From Gentiana macrophylla (lineage: Eukaryota; Streptophyta; Magnoliopsida; Gentianales; Gentianaceae): a stretch of 64,000 bases of DNA. A program made the position numbers and the translations under genes. The notes below the pieces were generated by a model. The model saw only the letters and a list, made by a program, of their open reading frames with translations, did not search any database and had not been told where the DNA came from. Below, piece after piece: positions 1-11,453 of this stretch. Within the stretch, counting starts at the first letter, position 1. Every line of letters begins with the position of its first letter. The DNA lies in the NCBI GenBank assembly GCA_026214975.1, contig CM047814.1, forward strand, positions 20,483,541-20,547,540. Direction: 5' to 3'.

Positions 1-1019
1 AATGCAAATAACATACAAATTGCTCTATAACCTTACGACACCTTAGTCATACGATAAGAACACTACGTTACCTTAAATTGCGTGGTACAACGATCCAAAG
101 CTTCAACCCGTCAAAAGTTTAACCTTTAACTCCAAACCTATAAACGATCAATCCAAAGACGATCACTACGATGTTTAAACTCAGAAAACGCAGCTTAACA
201 ATGATGATGAATAAACCCTAGTGTCAAGAACGATGAGGGAAAAACTTACGTTAACGGATTTAGGGATTGTTGATATCAAAACAATCATCGTCTCGTGGTG
301 ATCCTTTTTCTCTTGAGATGTTTGCGTTTTTTTATCAACGGATTAGCCTAGAGATTCGAAAGCCTCTTCTCTCCCTTTTTCTCAAAACTTGCGCCTCTCT
401 TCAGATTATTTTTCTTTTTACGTAAAACAACAACTAGGTTAAATTTAGGATTAGTTTTCCTTTTATAATCCCCATTTAATTAATAAAATCCTAAAATATA
501 CTAATTCCTTTAATTTCCTTCCTTTTCTTTAATTCCATTAATTAAATAACATAATATTCTGATTTTTGCTAAAGGACCGAATTGCCCCTTTTTCAAAAAT
601 CGTGATATTACATGGATTCTCACAACCGACCTTTGAAAATGCGATTTTTAACTCAAAAATCGACTTTCTGAAGGTTGCTTTGGTGTGGTGCAAAGAAGTG
701 TGGTGCAAGATAGTGTGTTGTATTGGTTGAATCGGGATGGTACAAATTAATACCTTTTTTTTTTTTTTTTTTTCCCTCATTGAATTATAGGAGAAACATT
801 ATTATATATATTTTGTTTAGATATATCGTTTTTTTAATAACTATGTATCTTTATTTACATAATAATAAAATATTTATATCAATTTATTCGATTATTATAA
901 ATAACATGAGCGGATATAAATTTTAACATGCTTATAGTAGTGTTTAGCAAATGTCTTAATCAAGTGGCAACCACCAAAAGATGTTGGAAACTGTAGTATG
1001 TTCACGAAATCAAATGGCA

Positions 1020-1057
<38 letters not shown>

Positions 1058-1100
1058 GGAGGCCAGTAAACAGTCATAATGATTTGAAATTGTGAAGAAA
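1..1100. other. AT-rich stretch without a recognisable gene
   Basis: I see no coding region with family resemblance here. It contains an A/T-rich block (about 440-560), a T tract at about 757-772 and a longer pure T tract at 1026-1056. The T tracts could be the poly(A) tails of minus-strand retroposons, but I found no flanking duplications. Confidence 0.4.
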
Positions 1101-1189
1101 ATATGAAACTGCCTGACTTTTTTTTCCAGTCGTGTCAAGCCTAACATTTTTTAGGTACCAAGTGAAAATTTACATAGACTGGAGACAAC

Positions 1190-1525
1190 ATGTTTTAAAC
1201 TTAGCCTGTGCAAATTTGCTCGGTTTCATCAGCAAATATTTCAACCAATGCATAATTTGCACGGTGCATGTTATCAGCCCGTGCAAATTTTCACGAGCCA
1301 GACCTAATCCGGGTAAATTTACACGGACCGGATCTAAAATGTGTAAATTTGCACGGATTTGATCATTCAAATACTATGTAAGCCTGCATTTTTTAAATTC
1401 CATCGAAGAGAGAACGTGTAAATTTATCCAGGCTGAATAACGCCCTGTGCAAATTTGCATGGGTTGAAATCACGTCATGTGCAAATTGCAGGTTCTAGAA
1501 TCACCGTGCGAATTTGCACGTTATA
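1190..1525. repeat. Cluster of short palindromes centred on AAATTT
   Basis: About nine variants of the palindrome GTGCAAATTTGCAC lie at irregular spacing, near 1206, 1253, 1280, 1310, 1340, 1417, 1447, 1478 and 1506. Most are flanked by CC/GG, so each can form a small hairpin. They are diverged (for instance GTAAATTTACAC), which points to an old amplification. A similar cluster lies near 51900-52130. I do not recognise the family. Confidence 0.6.
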
Positions 1526-1559
1526 TCTGAACGGTCTCGTCGTCTTCCTCACAACATCA

Positions 1560-2610
1560 ATTTCAGAAACAAAATAACACGGAGAAGCCAAAAGAAAGTA
1601 GAAGAATCAAAGGAGAAGGGAAAAAACGGGAGAATCTCAACTTCATCTTAATCAATCATCACAATGGCTTTGCTTCATGATAGATACGCACATCTTGTAA
1701 GCCGTTTACAGTGTTATTATGCTCAATTTTGATTTTTCGTGTTCAGAATTCATGTAACGTAGTTTATAGTGTTATTATATTCGATTTCAAGTTTTTGTCA
1801 TGTATGATCGATTATACATTGTTATTATAAATGTATACATGTTTGGATTTACGGATTAATTACTAGGAAAAACACTACTAAGGACCGCACAAGTGTGTGA
1901 AATGCGTAGTATAAAGTGTATGCATGAAATGATCCTAGTTTTGAAAATGTTGATGTTAAAATGATCATTATGGTATATCGATGTTATAGGTTGTGAAATC
2001 CATGGTATGTTGATTTTTTTAAAAAGGTTTCGCTATTGTTTATATATCCGTATTGTGCTATGATATCTATGAGCATGAGCACATACATAATTTATCTTTT
2101 ACGGGAAATTACAATGAAAATGTCCATAATTTTATAACAACTAAATCGATGACTTAAAAATGTATACCATACTACGAATAAATGCGGTTGGAAATTACAA
2201 TGAAAATATCAATGTATAATATGGTACGCTTCGACCTGATGAAGTTCTTAGAAATTCGTGTTTTCCTAGAATGTTTTCGATTCCTTCCGATCCACATAGT
2301 CAGGAAATCCTGAATTCTTATGTTAGGGCTCCTTATATAGCGTATCTCGTAGAAAATTTCGTTAGGTCTGCTCAATAGAACTTCTTTCCATTCTCAGCAA
2401 CTTGGTAAAGCCTCTGCCGGAAATGAGGCATCCGTTAGATCGAAAATCTAAGGTATGTCCTGTTGGTTCATTCCAGCATCCGTTCTCCCTCGTCATTATC
2501 AATTTTTTTATTACAGAGGTAAAAACACACTCCCAATAATGCAACTATTGATATGATACAAAATATATAAACATGACGACCATTCAATAAACCTAACCAT
2601 ATATATATAT
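1560..2610. other. Non-coding stretch with one possible short first exon
   Basis: No long reading frame is present. After a CT-rich leader an ATG at 1664 opens a 33-nt frame ending at a GTAAGC that could be a splice donor (1697). This could be the first exon of a plant-mobile-domain type transposon gene, but the evidence is only the leader, the start and the donor. No second exon was found. Confidence 0.2.
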
Positions 2611-2984
2611 ATAGTAGTCATAAACCCGTGCATTGCACGAGGACGTATGACAAGATGATTACCTTCAGATAGAGTCAAAAATAGACAAAACATATCCAAA
2701 TTTATACCGATGCCAATAATTGTGGTTATATTACTGCTTTTAGCATTGCACGGGAGAACATATATTTCAATAGAAGATTTTTTTTGAAGGATGAAAAGAA
2801 GATTTTATTGGTATATTTGTTACGCATGAATTGAACTGAATAGAATATGCAGGATTGGAATGAAACAAATTATATAAAAGATGACACATTGAGTGACTGA
2901 TAGAGCAATGTAGTGAATTAAGGTTGGCTTGAGTAGGGTATGATATGGTTCATAAGGTATGATATAGGCGAAGGGGTGGGGTAG

Positions 2985-3245
2985 CCCTACGTCATACCCC
3001 ATTGCACCCTACCTCTCTTCCCACCCTGCCCTACCCACCGGTATAATACCCTACCCACCACCCTATCCTACCCTACCCGATATCACCATATCTTACCATT
3101 GACATCCTACATACCTTACACATTACCTACTCTACTCCACTTTCATCCACCTCAATCCTAGCCTACCCTACCTTACCCATCATACCACCATACCTTACCC
3201 ACCACCCCACCGTACCCTACCCACCACCCAAACCTACCATACCCT
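2985..3245. repeat. Minisatellite of CCTACC-type units
   Basis: This 260-bp stretch is built of degenerate TACCCTACC / CCACC units on the plus strand. It is strongly strand-biased (C-rich against G-rich). I see no function and no coding frame. Confidence 0.75.
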
Positions 3246-3249
3246 ACCA

Positions 3250-5470
3250 TTCCATAATAAATTCCAGAAACAAATAGCCAAATCTCACAAATAAATAAAA
3301 AGAATAGGTTAAAAAAACGCATTCTCATAAATAAATAAAGAAACAGAGGAAATAAAAAAAACATGTTGAAAACATTAAGTGTAGTAACTTCTTTCCTAAA
3401 ATGTGTTTGCAATAATTAAATCCCATGAATAAATAGTCAAATCTCAATAAATAAATAAAAGAATAGAAGAAAAAAAACGTTGAAAAAGAGAGTGTAATAA
3501 CTCCTATCCTAAAATGTCTCTATAATAAATCACAGAAATAAATAGCCAAATCTAATGAAAAATAAATAAAAAAAAACCCTTTTAAAAAAGAGAGTATTGT
3601 AACTCCTTTCCTAAAATGACTCCACACTAAATCACAGGAATAAATAGCCAATTTTCTTATAAAAGAAATTAGAAGGAAAAAATACGTTTTGTTCCAGGAA
3701 TCGGAGTGCTCAATAGAGGGTTGCTTGTAAATGTCTACACAGTTATATTCATCCCCATCAAATGACTGCAATAGTAAAAGGATATATTACAAATTCAAAA
3801 TTTTATGATTTTGAAAAAAAAAAATACAAATAATTAATTTAATTCACATTTTAAGCATCATTAGACAATATTAAATGAGGCACATGTTGCATATTCATTT
3901 CTTTCAAAAATGTCTCCACGATAAATCCCAAGAATAAATATCCAAATCTCATTAAAAAAAGAATAGAAAAAAATCACATTAAAAAAGGAGAGTGTAATAA
4001 CTCCTTTCAGAAAATGTCTCCACAAATCTCATAAAAAAAAGAATATAAGGAAAACAAAACACGTTCTCATAAATGAATAAATAAACATAGGAAATAAAAA
4101 AAACATGTTGAAAAAATAGTGTATAGTAACCCCTTTCCTAAAATGTGTCCGCAAAAAATCATAGGAATAAATAGTCAAATCACATTAGACCCGGTCAAAA
4201 CGGAAAATTAATAAATCAAATTTCATCAGATCGTCGACATTTTTTTCGCGCCAAACATTTTCGATATTTTTTCAGTTAAAATCCGGACGATTTCGTCCAA
4301 ATACAGTCAAAATCGTCCAAATTTGGATTTCTTTTCGTCCCAATTCATTCACCGTCCAAATTTGGATGAATCCGTCCAAAATTCAGACGCAACGTCCGAA
4401 TTGTGACGAATTCCGTCCAAATTCGCCCAAATTTGGACAGAATTGTTCTTCTTCTTTGATTTCTTCTACAACCTTGTACAGAAACCTTGATTCTTTTTTC
4501 TTAATTTTTTTTTTGGGTCTTCAGTTTTTAGCCTTCCCCATTCCGCTCCTTATACAGATGAGGGTTGTGGATTGTTGAGATTTTTTTTTCTTTTCGAAGA
4601 CTCGTTTTTTCTCTTGCGATCTTCAAGAGCTTGTTTTGTTATGATGGATGATTATTTCTTTCCTCAGATTACTGCATTTAATTTTCTAATTAAGCGTATT
4701 AGCAGTTAGGATTTCTAATACTATTTGATGATTGTAGAATTCATTTTGACAGTGCTTTAATCCTATTCACAGATTGTTCTATCACTTTGATGCTGAGAAA
4801 AAGGACCAGATCAAATCCGACATATCCCCAAATGGTTCAGCTAACTGGTGGTTCTGTTTCAGAGTCCAAATTTTACTCTTTGTTCAATGTCCATATGTTT
4901 ATTGGTGGGCTTACTTATAAGGTCTTAGAATCCGATTCAGCTAAAAATTGAAGAATGATGGTGGGTGGGATTTTCATTATCCATAGTTTAACATGTTGTA
5001 GAAGAAATCAAAGAAGAAGAACAATTCCGTCCAAATTTGGGCGAACTGAAAATTGGACGGAATCACATCATCTGGACGACGTTAACGTCCGATTTTGGAC
5101 GGATTCCGTCCATTTTGGTCATTGAATGAATTGGGACGAAAAGAAATTCAAATTTGGACGGTTTTGACTGTATTTGGATGAAATCGTCCAAATTTGGACG
5201 GGGAACTTGAAAAAAAATGTCAGAAAATATTTGACCTGAAAAAAAATGTCAGAAGTTAGAGTGGCCTGATTTCCCAATTTCTCGCTCAAAACCCAGAAAT
5301 AAATAGTCAAATCTCATAAATAAAAATAGAGGAAATAAAAAAACATGTTGAAAAAAGAGAGTGTGGTAACTTCTTTCTAAAATGTATCTACAATATATCC
5401 CAAAAATAAATAGTCAAATCTCATTAAAAAAGAATAGAAGAAAAAACACGTTGAAAAAAGAGAGGCTAAA
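3250..5470. repeat. Degenerate tandem repeat, about 110-140 bp units, split by an insertion
   Basis: Units share three blocks: GAATAAATAGCCAAATCT, then a run of AAATAAATAAA with AACATGTTGAAAA, then GTAACTCCTTTCCTAAAATG. At least seven recognisable copies occur at 3250-4185, and the array resumes at about 5285-5470 with the same blocks. The interruption at 4195-5280 is the inverted-repeat element described separately, so the array is older than that insertion. Confidence 0.7.
4195..5280. mobile_element. Long-inverted-repeat element (MULE-like or foldback), non-autonomous
   Basis: The left arm (about 4195-4470) and the right arm (about 4995-5280) are inverted copies of each other. Both carry many CGTCCAAATTTGGACG-type modules, and both end internally in a TTCTTCTTTGATTTCTTC block or its complement (4447-4468, 5002-5023). 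The 520-bp middle has no long reading frame. Arms of about 270 bp fit Mutator-like or foldback elements. The outermost bases have diverged and I could not define a 9-bp target duplication, so the superfamily is an inference. It sits inside a minisatellite. Confidence 0.6.
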
Positions 5471-6079
5471 ATATTGATAACAAAACCTGGGTCCCCGGAA
5501 AAAACACCTTCATTATTCTCCTTTGAATCGATGATGAGAGGCTGATGATGAGAGTCCGAGAAAGAGTTTGTGCGTAAAGCGCACAAATTCCTACAAAAGA
5601 CGAAATAGGAAGAAATATTTACTAGGCCTCAACATATGTTAACAAATCCATTTTTGCTTTTCTTCTCTTAGGCCATCAGAAACCAAAACCAAAAAAAAAC
5701 AAAAACAAAAACAAAAAAAAACCTTGTTAATGTCTCATTCACACTCATCACCAACATTATATGTGGTTAGAGTGGCCGACGCATGTACATTGCATGCAGA
5801 TAGCAAGACTCAAAATGGTGGTGTTTATCCCATCCATGTTGGAAAGGATTCAAGAGAAAATGATTCAGTCTTAAACTTCTATAAATGAAAATACGAACCT
5901 CTGATAGCTTGTCAATAAATAATAAATCAACTATGGTGTCCAATAATCCCCAACAATCAAGCATCAAAAGGCACCACATTTACATACTAAAATATGCATA
6001 GAGAAACATATTTAAAAAACAACTCAACTAATTTTAAGTTTAACATAAAAGGAAGAAAACATACGATTTACAAAATTAG

Positions 6080-6620
6080 TTTAACAGACAATTTGGATTC
6101 CACGCAGTGAAATATATATAAAAACCAAATAGATTAATCGGAAAAAACATAGCAGAGAATTGTATATAAAAAAAAAACATAATACATTCATAAAAAATAC
6201 ATACGTTTTGCAAAATCGGTACTTACAGACAAATTGAATTCCACGCGGTGAAATAAATATAAAAATCAAAGAGATTAATCGGTAAGAACATAGCAGAGAA
6301 ATATATATAAAAATAGAATATTTTGTAGTTAATACTAATGATTGTGTGCTATCTAATTAAATAACGTATGTAATGAAACTAAAATATACTCAGAATATTT
6401 ATACAATAAATGTAATATTCCCTATACCGTCGAGTGTGAATCTATATCCACGCGGTGAAATATAAAAATCAAATAGATTAATCGGGAAGAACATAGTAGA
6501 GAAATATATACCCAAAAAAACTGCATATTTTGTACTTATTGCTAATGATTGTGTGCTATCTAAATAAGATAGGTAATGAATCTAAAATTTACACATAATA
6601 TTTGTACAATAAATGTAATA
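6080..6620. repeat. Three diverged direct repeats
   Basis: Copies begin near 6095, 6238 and 6445. Each contains a CACGCGGTGAAAT block followed by AGATTAATCGG and ACATAGCAGAGAA, then an AT-rich tail. The second and third also share a block with TGTGTGCTATCTAA and TGTAATATTC. They are probably remains of tandem duplication inside the surrounding Helitron. Confidence 0.55.
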
Positions 6621-7329
6621 TTCGCTAATACCGTCGAGTGTGGATCATGTGTTTATTTCTGTGTTTATTTCCGGGTTTGGAGCTTACCAAAACGGGTAAC
6701 TTCCAATGATTTTCACAATGGTTTCATTTGAAAAAATTACTCCCATCATAATCTTAAATTGCGATTGCTTGATAACTTTTGTTCCATTCCGTTATAATAC
6801 CGCTGAAAATAGACAAAGAACAAAGAAAGTCAATAAAACATCTTCCAATTTCACCGTAGTATTTAAAGAGATTTACGATAAAACAAAATCATCAAAAAAA
6901 TCGATTTTTTTTCCCAATAAGATGAACATGGACACATAATTAAACCAGATGACAAAAAATGGGGCAAAACATTGAACAAATCCTCAATAATCATCATGAA
7001 GATTAAGAAAAACAACACATTTACAACATCAAAAAAAGAGAAATATCATTAGTAGCAGTTAAACTTACTATAGCATCCATGATCTTCAACTACGGAACGA
7101 TATCACCTTTCTCTCCTGTCAAGTTATGCCCAACGTTCGTAGAATACAAATTATTTTAACTTTTCACAAACCTACATCTACCATCGGTGGCGCTTCAACT
7201 TGACTACATATGTAATAATGAAAGAACCGTAATGTCTTTACACATTTGGTTCAAGAACAATAGAAATCAGAAGTTAAACGAAAGATCTTGATGATCCATG
7301 TAGCATAATAATTGGGAAGATTGGACGTA

Positions 7330-7564
7330 TCCCCTGGATATGGCCTAGTGGTGAGGAGTTGGGGTGTTGTAGTGACACCAAATCATGTTTTGGAGGTCGA
7401 GGTTCCATTCTCGTAAAAGGGTTGATTTCCAATGACAAAACTTCAAATCAGCGATGGTCTAAGGCGACCACTTGACTCTCTAAGCTCTCTGAGTTCACGA
7501 TTAACCTCTCTCCGCATTTATGTGGGATCGGGAGGGGCCACGGTTAGGGTTTAACCGTTTTTTT
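7330..7564 (+). mobile_element. tRNA-derived SINE with target-site duplications
   Basis: The head has an A-box-like TGGCCTAGTGGTGAGGAG (7341-7358) and a B-box-like GAGGTTCCATTCTCG (7400-7414), the internal RNA polymerase III promoter layout of tRNA-derived SINEs. The element ends in a T run (7557-7566). It is flanked by an 18-bp direct repeat, 7312-7329 and 7565-7582, identical except for one base. That duplication supports retroposition as a unit. I did not assign it to a named family. Confidence 0.85.
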
Positions 7565-9650
7565 TTGGGAAGATTGTACGTAATAAAAACAGAGGACAAC
7601 GTAACTGATGTCCATCTCTTTGTAATTGATCCTATCACAAACATGAATAATGAAGTTTGAGCATCAACAATCATCATAACATAGCTTTTGTAGAGGAAAA
7701 TTAAAAAAAATTAACCCGATGATTGATCATCGCCTTTTCTCTCTGCTTTCCATGCCAGAATAATGATTTTTAAATTAGATTTTTTTTCCCGTGTCCCAAT
7801 TCTACGGAAGAAATTTCCTCCAATTTCTATTTTTATCATCCTTGAAATTTGAATTTAGATTTTGAACGTGAAAAGGTTACCCGAAATTCATATCCCATAT
7901 AAACAGATTCAACGAATTAAACAATAAATAAAAATTACAAAGAATAAAAACCGTTAGGTTCAAGATCAAAACCATTGTAGTTGACAAATAATGAATCGAT
8001 GGTATGCTTAATAATAAATATTAAAAAAAAAAAACCCAATAAACTGAAGACAAAAAAAATAAATAAGTAAATAAAGTGAAAATATGAACGGAAAAAGCAA
8101 AAAAATATATTTGAAAGATGGCTCTCCTCATTGTTTTGTTGATTATCGGAGCGGGTACGGGATGAGTCATCGAGCTCTCTTCAATCTTTGCATCAAAAAC
8201 TGATCCAAAATCCCCCTTACTTTTACACTGTAGAACAATCAAATAATGAAAACAACAGAAAAATTATATAAAATAAATAAGTAAATCATTATTGAAGACC
8301 AGAAATCACTATCATTAATGCTATATATAAAAGTTGGCGCTCAAATCTTGGAGAAGATATATTGAGGTGTGGGTAATGAAGAAAGGCGCTCAAATCGAAG
8401 TAATGAGGAAAGTAAGATGAGGGGAGATTCACCAATTGATGATAGAGGCAGTTTGAACGTGGAATACTGGGGAGTTACACAAATTGGTTTGCTTGATTGA
8501 AGGTTTGTAAAAAGATAATGAGGTTGTTGAATTGATGGCGAGATTTTAGGGATTGATGTATTTGAAAATTTAAATGGATTTTAGGTACGATTCAAATTAG
8601 TCTTTTTTATAAATATATTTGGTTTTTTTAAGCGGGTTTGGAGCGGGTCAATCGGGTAATTGAGTTAAATCTCTTCCTCTATATATTATATACTAGTAGG
8701 AAAACCCGTGCAATGCACGGAAAAAAGAATACTTGAAAATTAGTAGGATAAGAAAATTACAACACATGGTAACAAAAATGTTACGTTGAAAATTGAAATA
8801 TCAAATTTCATAAGTTGCGGCCATTAAAAAGTGGAACATTGAATAACTACTACTTCCTCTAAAAAAAACTACTACTTAAATAATTTCAGCTACTTTAAAC
8901 TCCTCGTTGGTCGCTACTGCATCTCCGTAGAGATTGAGAAAACATGACTTGTTCATGAAATTCCAAGTGTCCATAAAATAAAATTAACATCAGAAGCAAA
9001 GCAACATTCATCAAAATGATCCTGTTAGTAGAAAGATCAATCATTGAAAATGAAAGAAAAACAATGAAATCCATGTAATTCTAGAAAAGGAAAATACATC
9101 TTACAGACCAGACGCTAGGTTTGAGGACCACCGCCATTTACTGCATCATATATACTGACCCTTTACTCCACCATATCCCTATATACAACACTTATACCTT
9201 CAAGGCATCCATCGGAGAATCGTCCATCAGCGACATTGAACATAGAAGAACACTGTACAACATAAGAAAAAAGACCATGAAACCCTATAACATACGGGGG
9301 GAAAAAAAAAGAATACCATGGAATCCTATAATCGATCGATAGTGTTGTAGCTTTCTAAAAATGATCATAATAAATTAACAATGTGCTCAAAACAAAATAT
9401 GATACCTTGAAGAAGGAGAAAATTTACAAAATCTGCTTGAAAACAAACAACCTAAGGATCGGTCCTTCCTTCATTGTCCTTCATAATCGCTGGGTCCTCC
9501 ATATCATGTCTTGAAAGGATGCAGCAAAATCAAATGGGTGAATCATTAAGAAGGCGCTAAAGCGTGTCGAGTAAAGAAATAATTTGCAGCAGGAGTTGAG
9601 GATTCTTAGCACCTAGCAGGACATGATTGTTACTTGTTATCCATCAACTT

Positions 9651-9770
9651 ATGTGTTGCTTGAACATCATGAAGATCAAATGTCTTGCAAATCATTGGTT
9701 CAATATCACCATTTGCAATCGCTGGCCAAATTTTCTTCTCACAAAACTCCAGCAGCTATTCTATTTTCTC
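9651..9770 (-). pseudogene. Captured NAD(P)H quinone oxidoreductase (PIG3-like) fragment
   Basis: The minus-strand translation gives LLEFCEKKIWPAIANGDIEP followed by MICKTFDLHDVQATHKLMDN. This resembles the C-terminal part of zinc-independent medium-chain quinone oxidoreductases of the PIG3 type, where a WPAIAxGxxxPVIxxTF block is followed by an AHxLME helix. The usual HxGKxxLxx end is missing; a stop follows the LMDNK. Only this exon is recognisable, and it lies in the second Helitron without neighbours of its own gene, so it is read as a captured, non-functional piece. The family call rests on memory of the motif order. Confidence 0.55.
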
Positions 9771-10298
9771 TTTGGAAAGAGTCTGAATGAAATATGAAGC
9801 TGAAATGGTGGAAAAAATGAGGCAAGAAGTTACAGAATCAGGCAAATGACTAAACTTGAGTGGAAAAAATACTTACCCCTTCCCTTTAATTGTCCATCCT
9901 AATTTTCTTCAGGGTCACAATTTCACCTGTTTTGATTTCTCTAGCCATGTAAACTTGGCTGCAAAAAACATGAGTTGGAAAGAGTCAAGAGCCGGTATGA
10001 CAACACTAACTTTAGAAATTAAACAAAACATTAGATTTTCATAAAAAAATTCTTTTGACAGCTTTCTTTTGAGGCAACCACAGACTAATTTACTTGCTTC
10101 CTCATTAAAACAACTAATCTTTGAGCCAAATGAGCAAAATGTTGGCAAGAAAACCATAATTATACACATCAAAACATCAATGTACAATCATTTGAACCAA
10201 ATATAAGCCTGGACGGTAGCATAAGTAATTTAATCAATCGATAAATTAATCAAAATCAATACAAATGCTAAATGAAAAAGATTGAGCAAAAGCACGAA

Positions 10299-10409
10299 CC
10301 CATAAGTTCCTTCGCCAATCTGCTCCAATTTCTCAAATCAATCAACAGTTCTCGAACCCCAGGTGGGCGATTCAGTAACATTGAGCTTGTTTGGGGCTGC
10401 TATCGCCAT
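10299..10409 (-). pseudogene. CDKC: Captured first exon of a CDKC-type cyclin-dependent kinase
   Basis: From the ATG at 10409 the minus strand reads MAIAAPNKLNVTESPTWGSR, then TVD, a stop, and FEKLEQIGEGTYG. Plant CDKC kinases (the P-TEFb-like kinases acting on RNA polymerase II) begin MAIAAP...LNV.ESP.WGSR.VDCFEKLEQIGEGTYG, so the match covers the N-terminus and the start of the glycine-rich ATP-binding loop. The stop replaces the Cys codon before FEKL. The similarity ends right after the loop, at a GGGTTCG that could be the old splice donor. No later kinase exon is present, so this is a non-functional exon picked up by the Helitron. Confidence 0.85.
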
Positions 10410-11067
10410 AAAATCCCCACCAACAAAATCAAATCAAGCTTAAACCCCTCCCTTCTTGTTTCCCTGCAATTCCCAGCTGAAAAAGCCCAGTTTTTTTTAG
10501 CCAAAATGACTATAAATAGCAAGTATATTAGCTTAATAAAGAGATAAACACTACCTTTGGTGTTACTTCCAAAGCAAGGCAAAAATAAATTATGCTGCGG
10601 AATCTCCAAAATTAGGTCAAACGTAATAAATAAACAGCTCAATTGCTGCGAGTTGTAGTGTTGTGATTTCGAAACAGCTGGTGATGATACAGTTCACCGG
10701 GCGACCTCGATCACTGTAACAACTGCTCTTCCGACAACGGAGCGACGCACCGAACGGACAATGGAGAATCATGATGAAGGGTTTGAGACCGGAAATTCTT
10801 TGTAAAACACAAATTTGATACAATTAACTATAATACAATGTATCACCTTATCAACACTGAAACACCAATGGAAAAAAAGAAAACAATCTTAGCAATATCA
10901 AATTTGTCAGGAGATGAAGTCCGCATCATTTTATATAACTAAAAATGCTGAATCTCAAGTAAAAAAACTAATTTTGTAAATAAAAAAAAAAAACCAAAAA
11001 GAAACAAAACATTTCACCTAAATATATTTTCTTTGTTTGAAGATGCAATGTATTTCTTTGTTTGAAG

Positions 11068-11453
11068 ATGCTTCTTGCTCTGCTGGCACCTGTTTCCCAT
11101 CTTCCTTTGTTTTCCAAATCGCAGTTTTCTCTTTCAATTCTTTCAGATCATCAGCCATCTGTAATATTCCTCCAAATCACAAAACAACCAAATCGGATTC
11201 ATACACCTAATTAAGCAGTACTCAAATTCAATTTCCCCAATTACAAAACCGGATCTTGTGATGCTTCTTGCTCTGCTGGCACCTGTTTCCCATCTTCCTT
11301 TGTTTTCCAAATCGCAGTTTCTCTTTCAATTCTTTCAGATCATCAGCCACCTGTAATATTCCTCCAAATCACAAAACAACCAAATCAGGATTCATACACC
11401 TAATTAAGCAGTACTCAAATTCAATTTCCCCAATTACAAAACCGGATCTTGTA
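11068..11453. repeat. 193-bp tandem duplication of an exon-like segment
   Basis: Two near-identical copies lie in tandem (about 11068-11260 and 11261-11453; the offset between matching bases is 193). On the minus strand each holds an exon-like frame MADDLKELKEKTA followed by WKTKEDGKQVPAEQEA, preceded by an AG. A further piece at 11523-11561 reads MAEHKACFKVAVQK and ends at a GT. These look like exons of one captured gene that I do not recognise. Confidence 0.75.

Larger units (their letters stand above)
2611..8690 (-). mobile_element. Probable old non-autonomous Helitron (first of three)
   Basis: The left border at 2611-2640 has the Helitron 3'-end layout read on the minus strand: a GC-rich hairpin (CCGTGCATTGCACG, 2626-2640) about 12 nt from a terminal CTAT, where the two better copies have CTAG. 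The right end (8640-8690) shares the GGGTTTGGAGCGGGT / GTTAAAT motifs seen at the 5' ends of the other two, but its terminal GA is not preserved. No Rep/helicase frame is visible, so the element would depend on another. The interior is a mosaic of minisatellites, an inverted-repeat element and a SINE. The borders are inferred from comparison with the two neighbouring copies and are the weakest of the three. Confidence 0.5.

Noticed and set aside
2745..2765. A fourth Helitron hairpin (AGCATTGCACGGG)
   Set aside because: Only half of the palindrome is present and no CTRR end is near.
10272..10547. A 91-codon plus-strand frame over the CDKC exon
   Set aside because: It is antisense to the recognisable kinase exon and has no similarity of its own.
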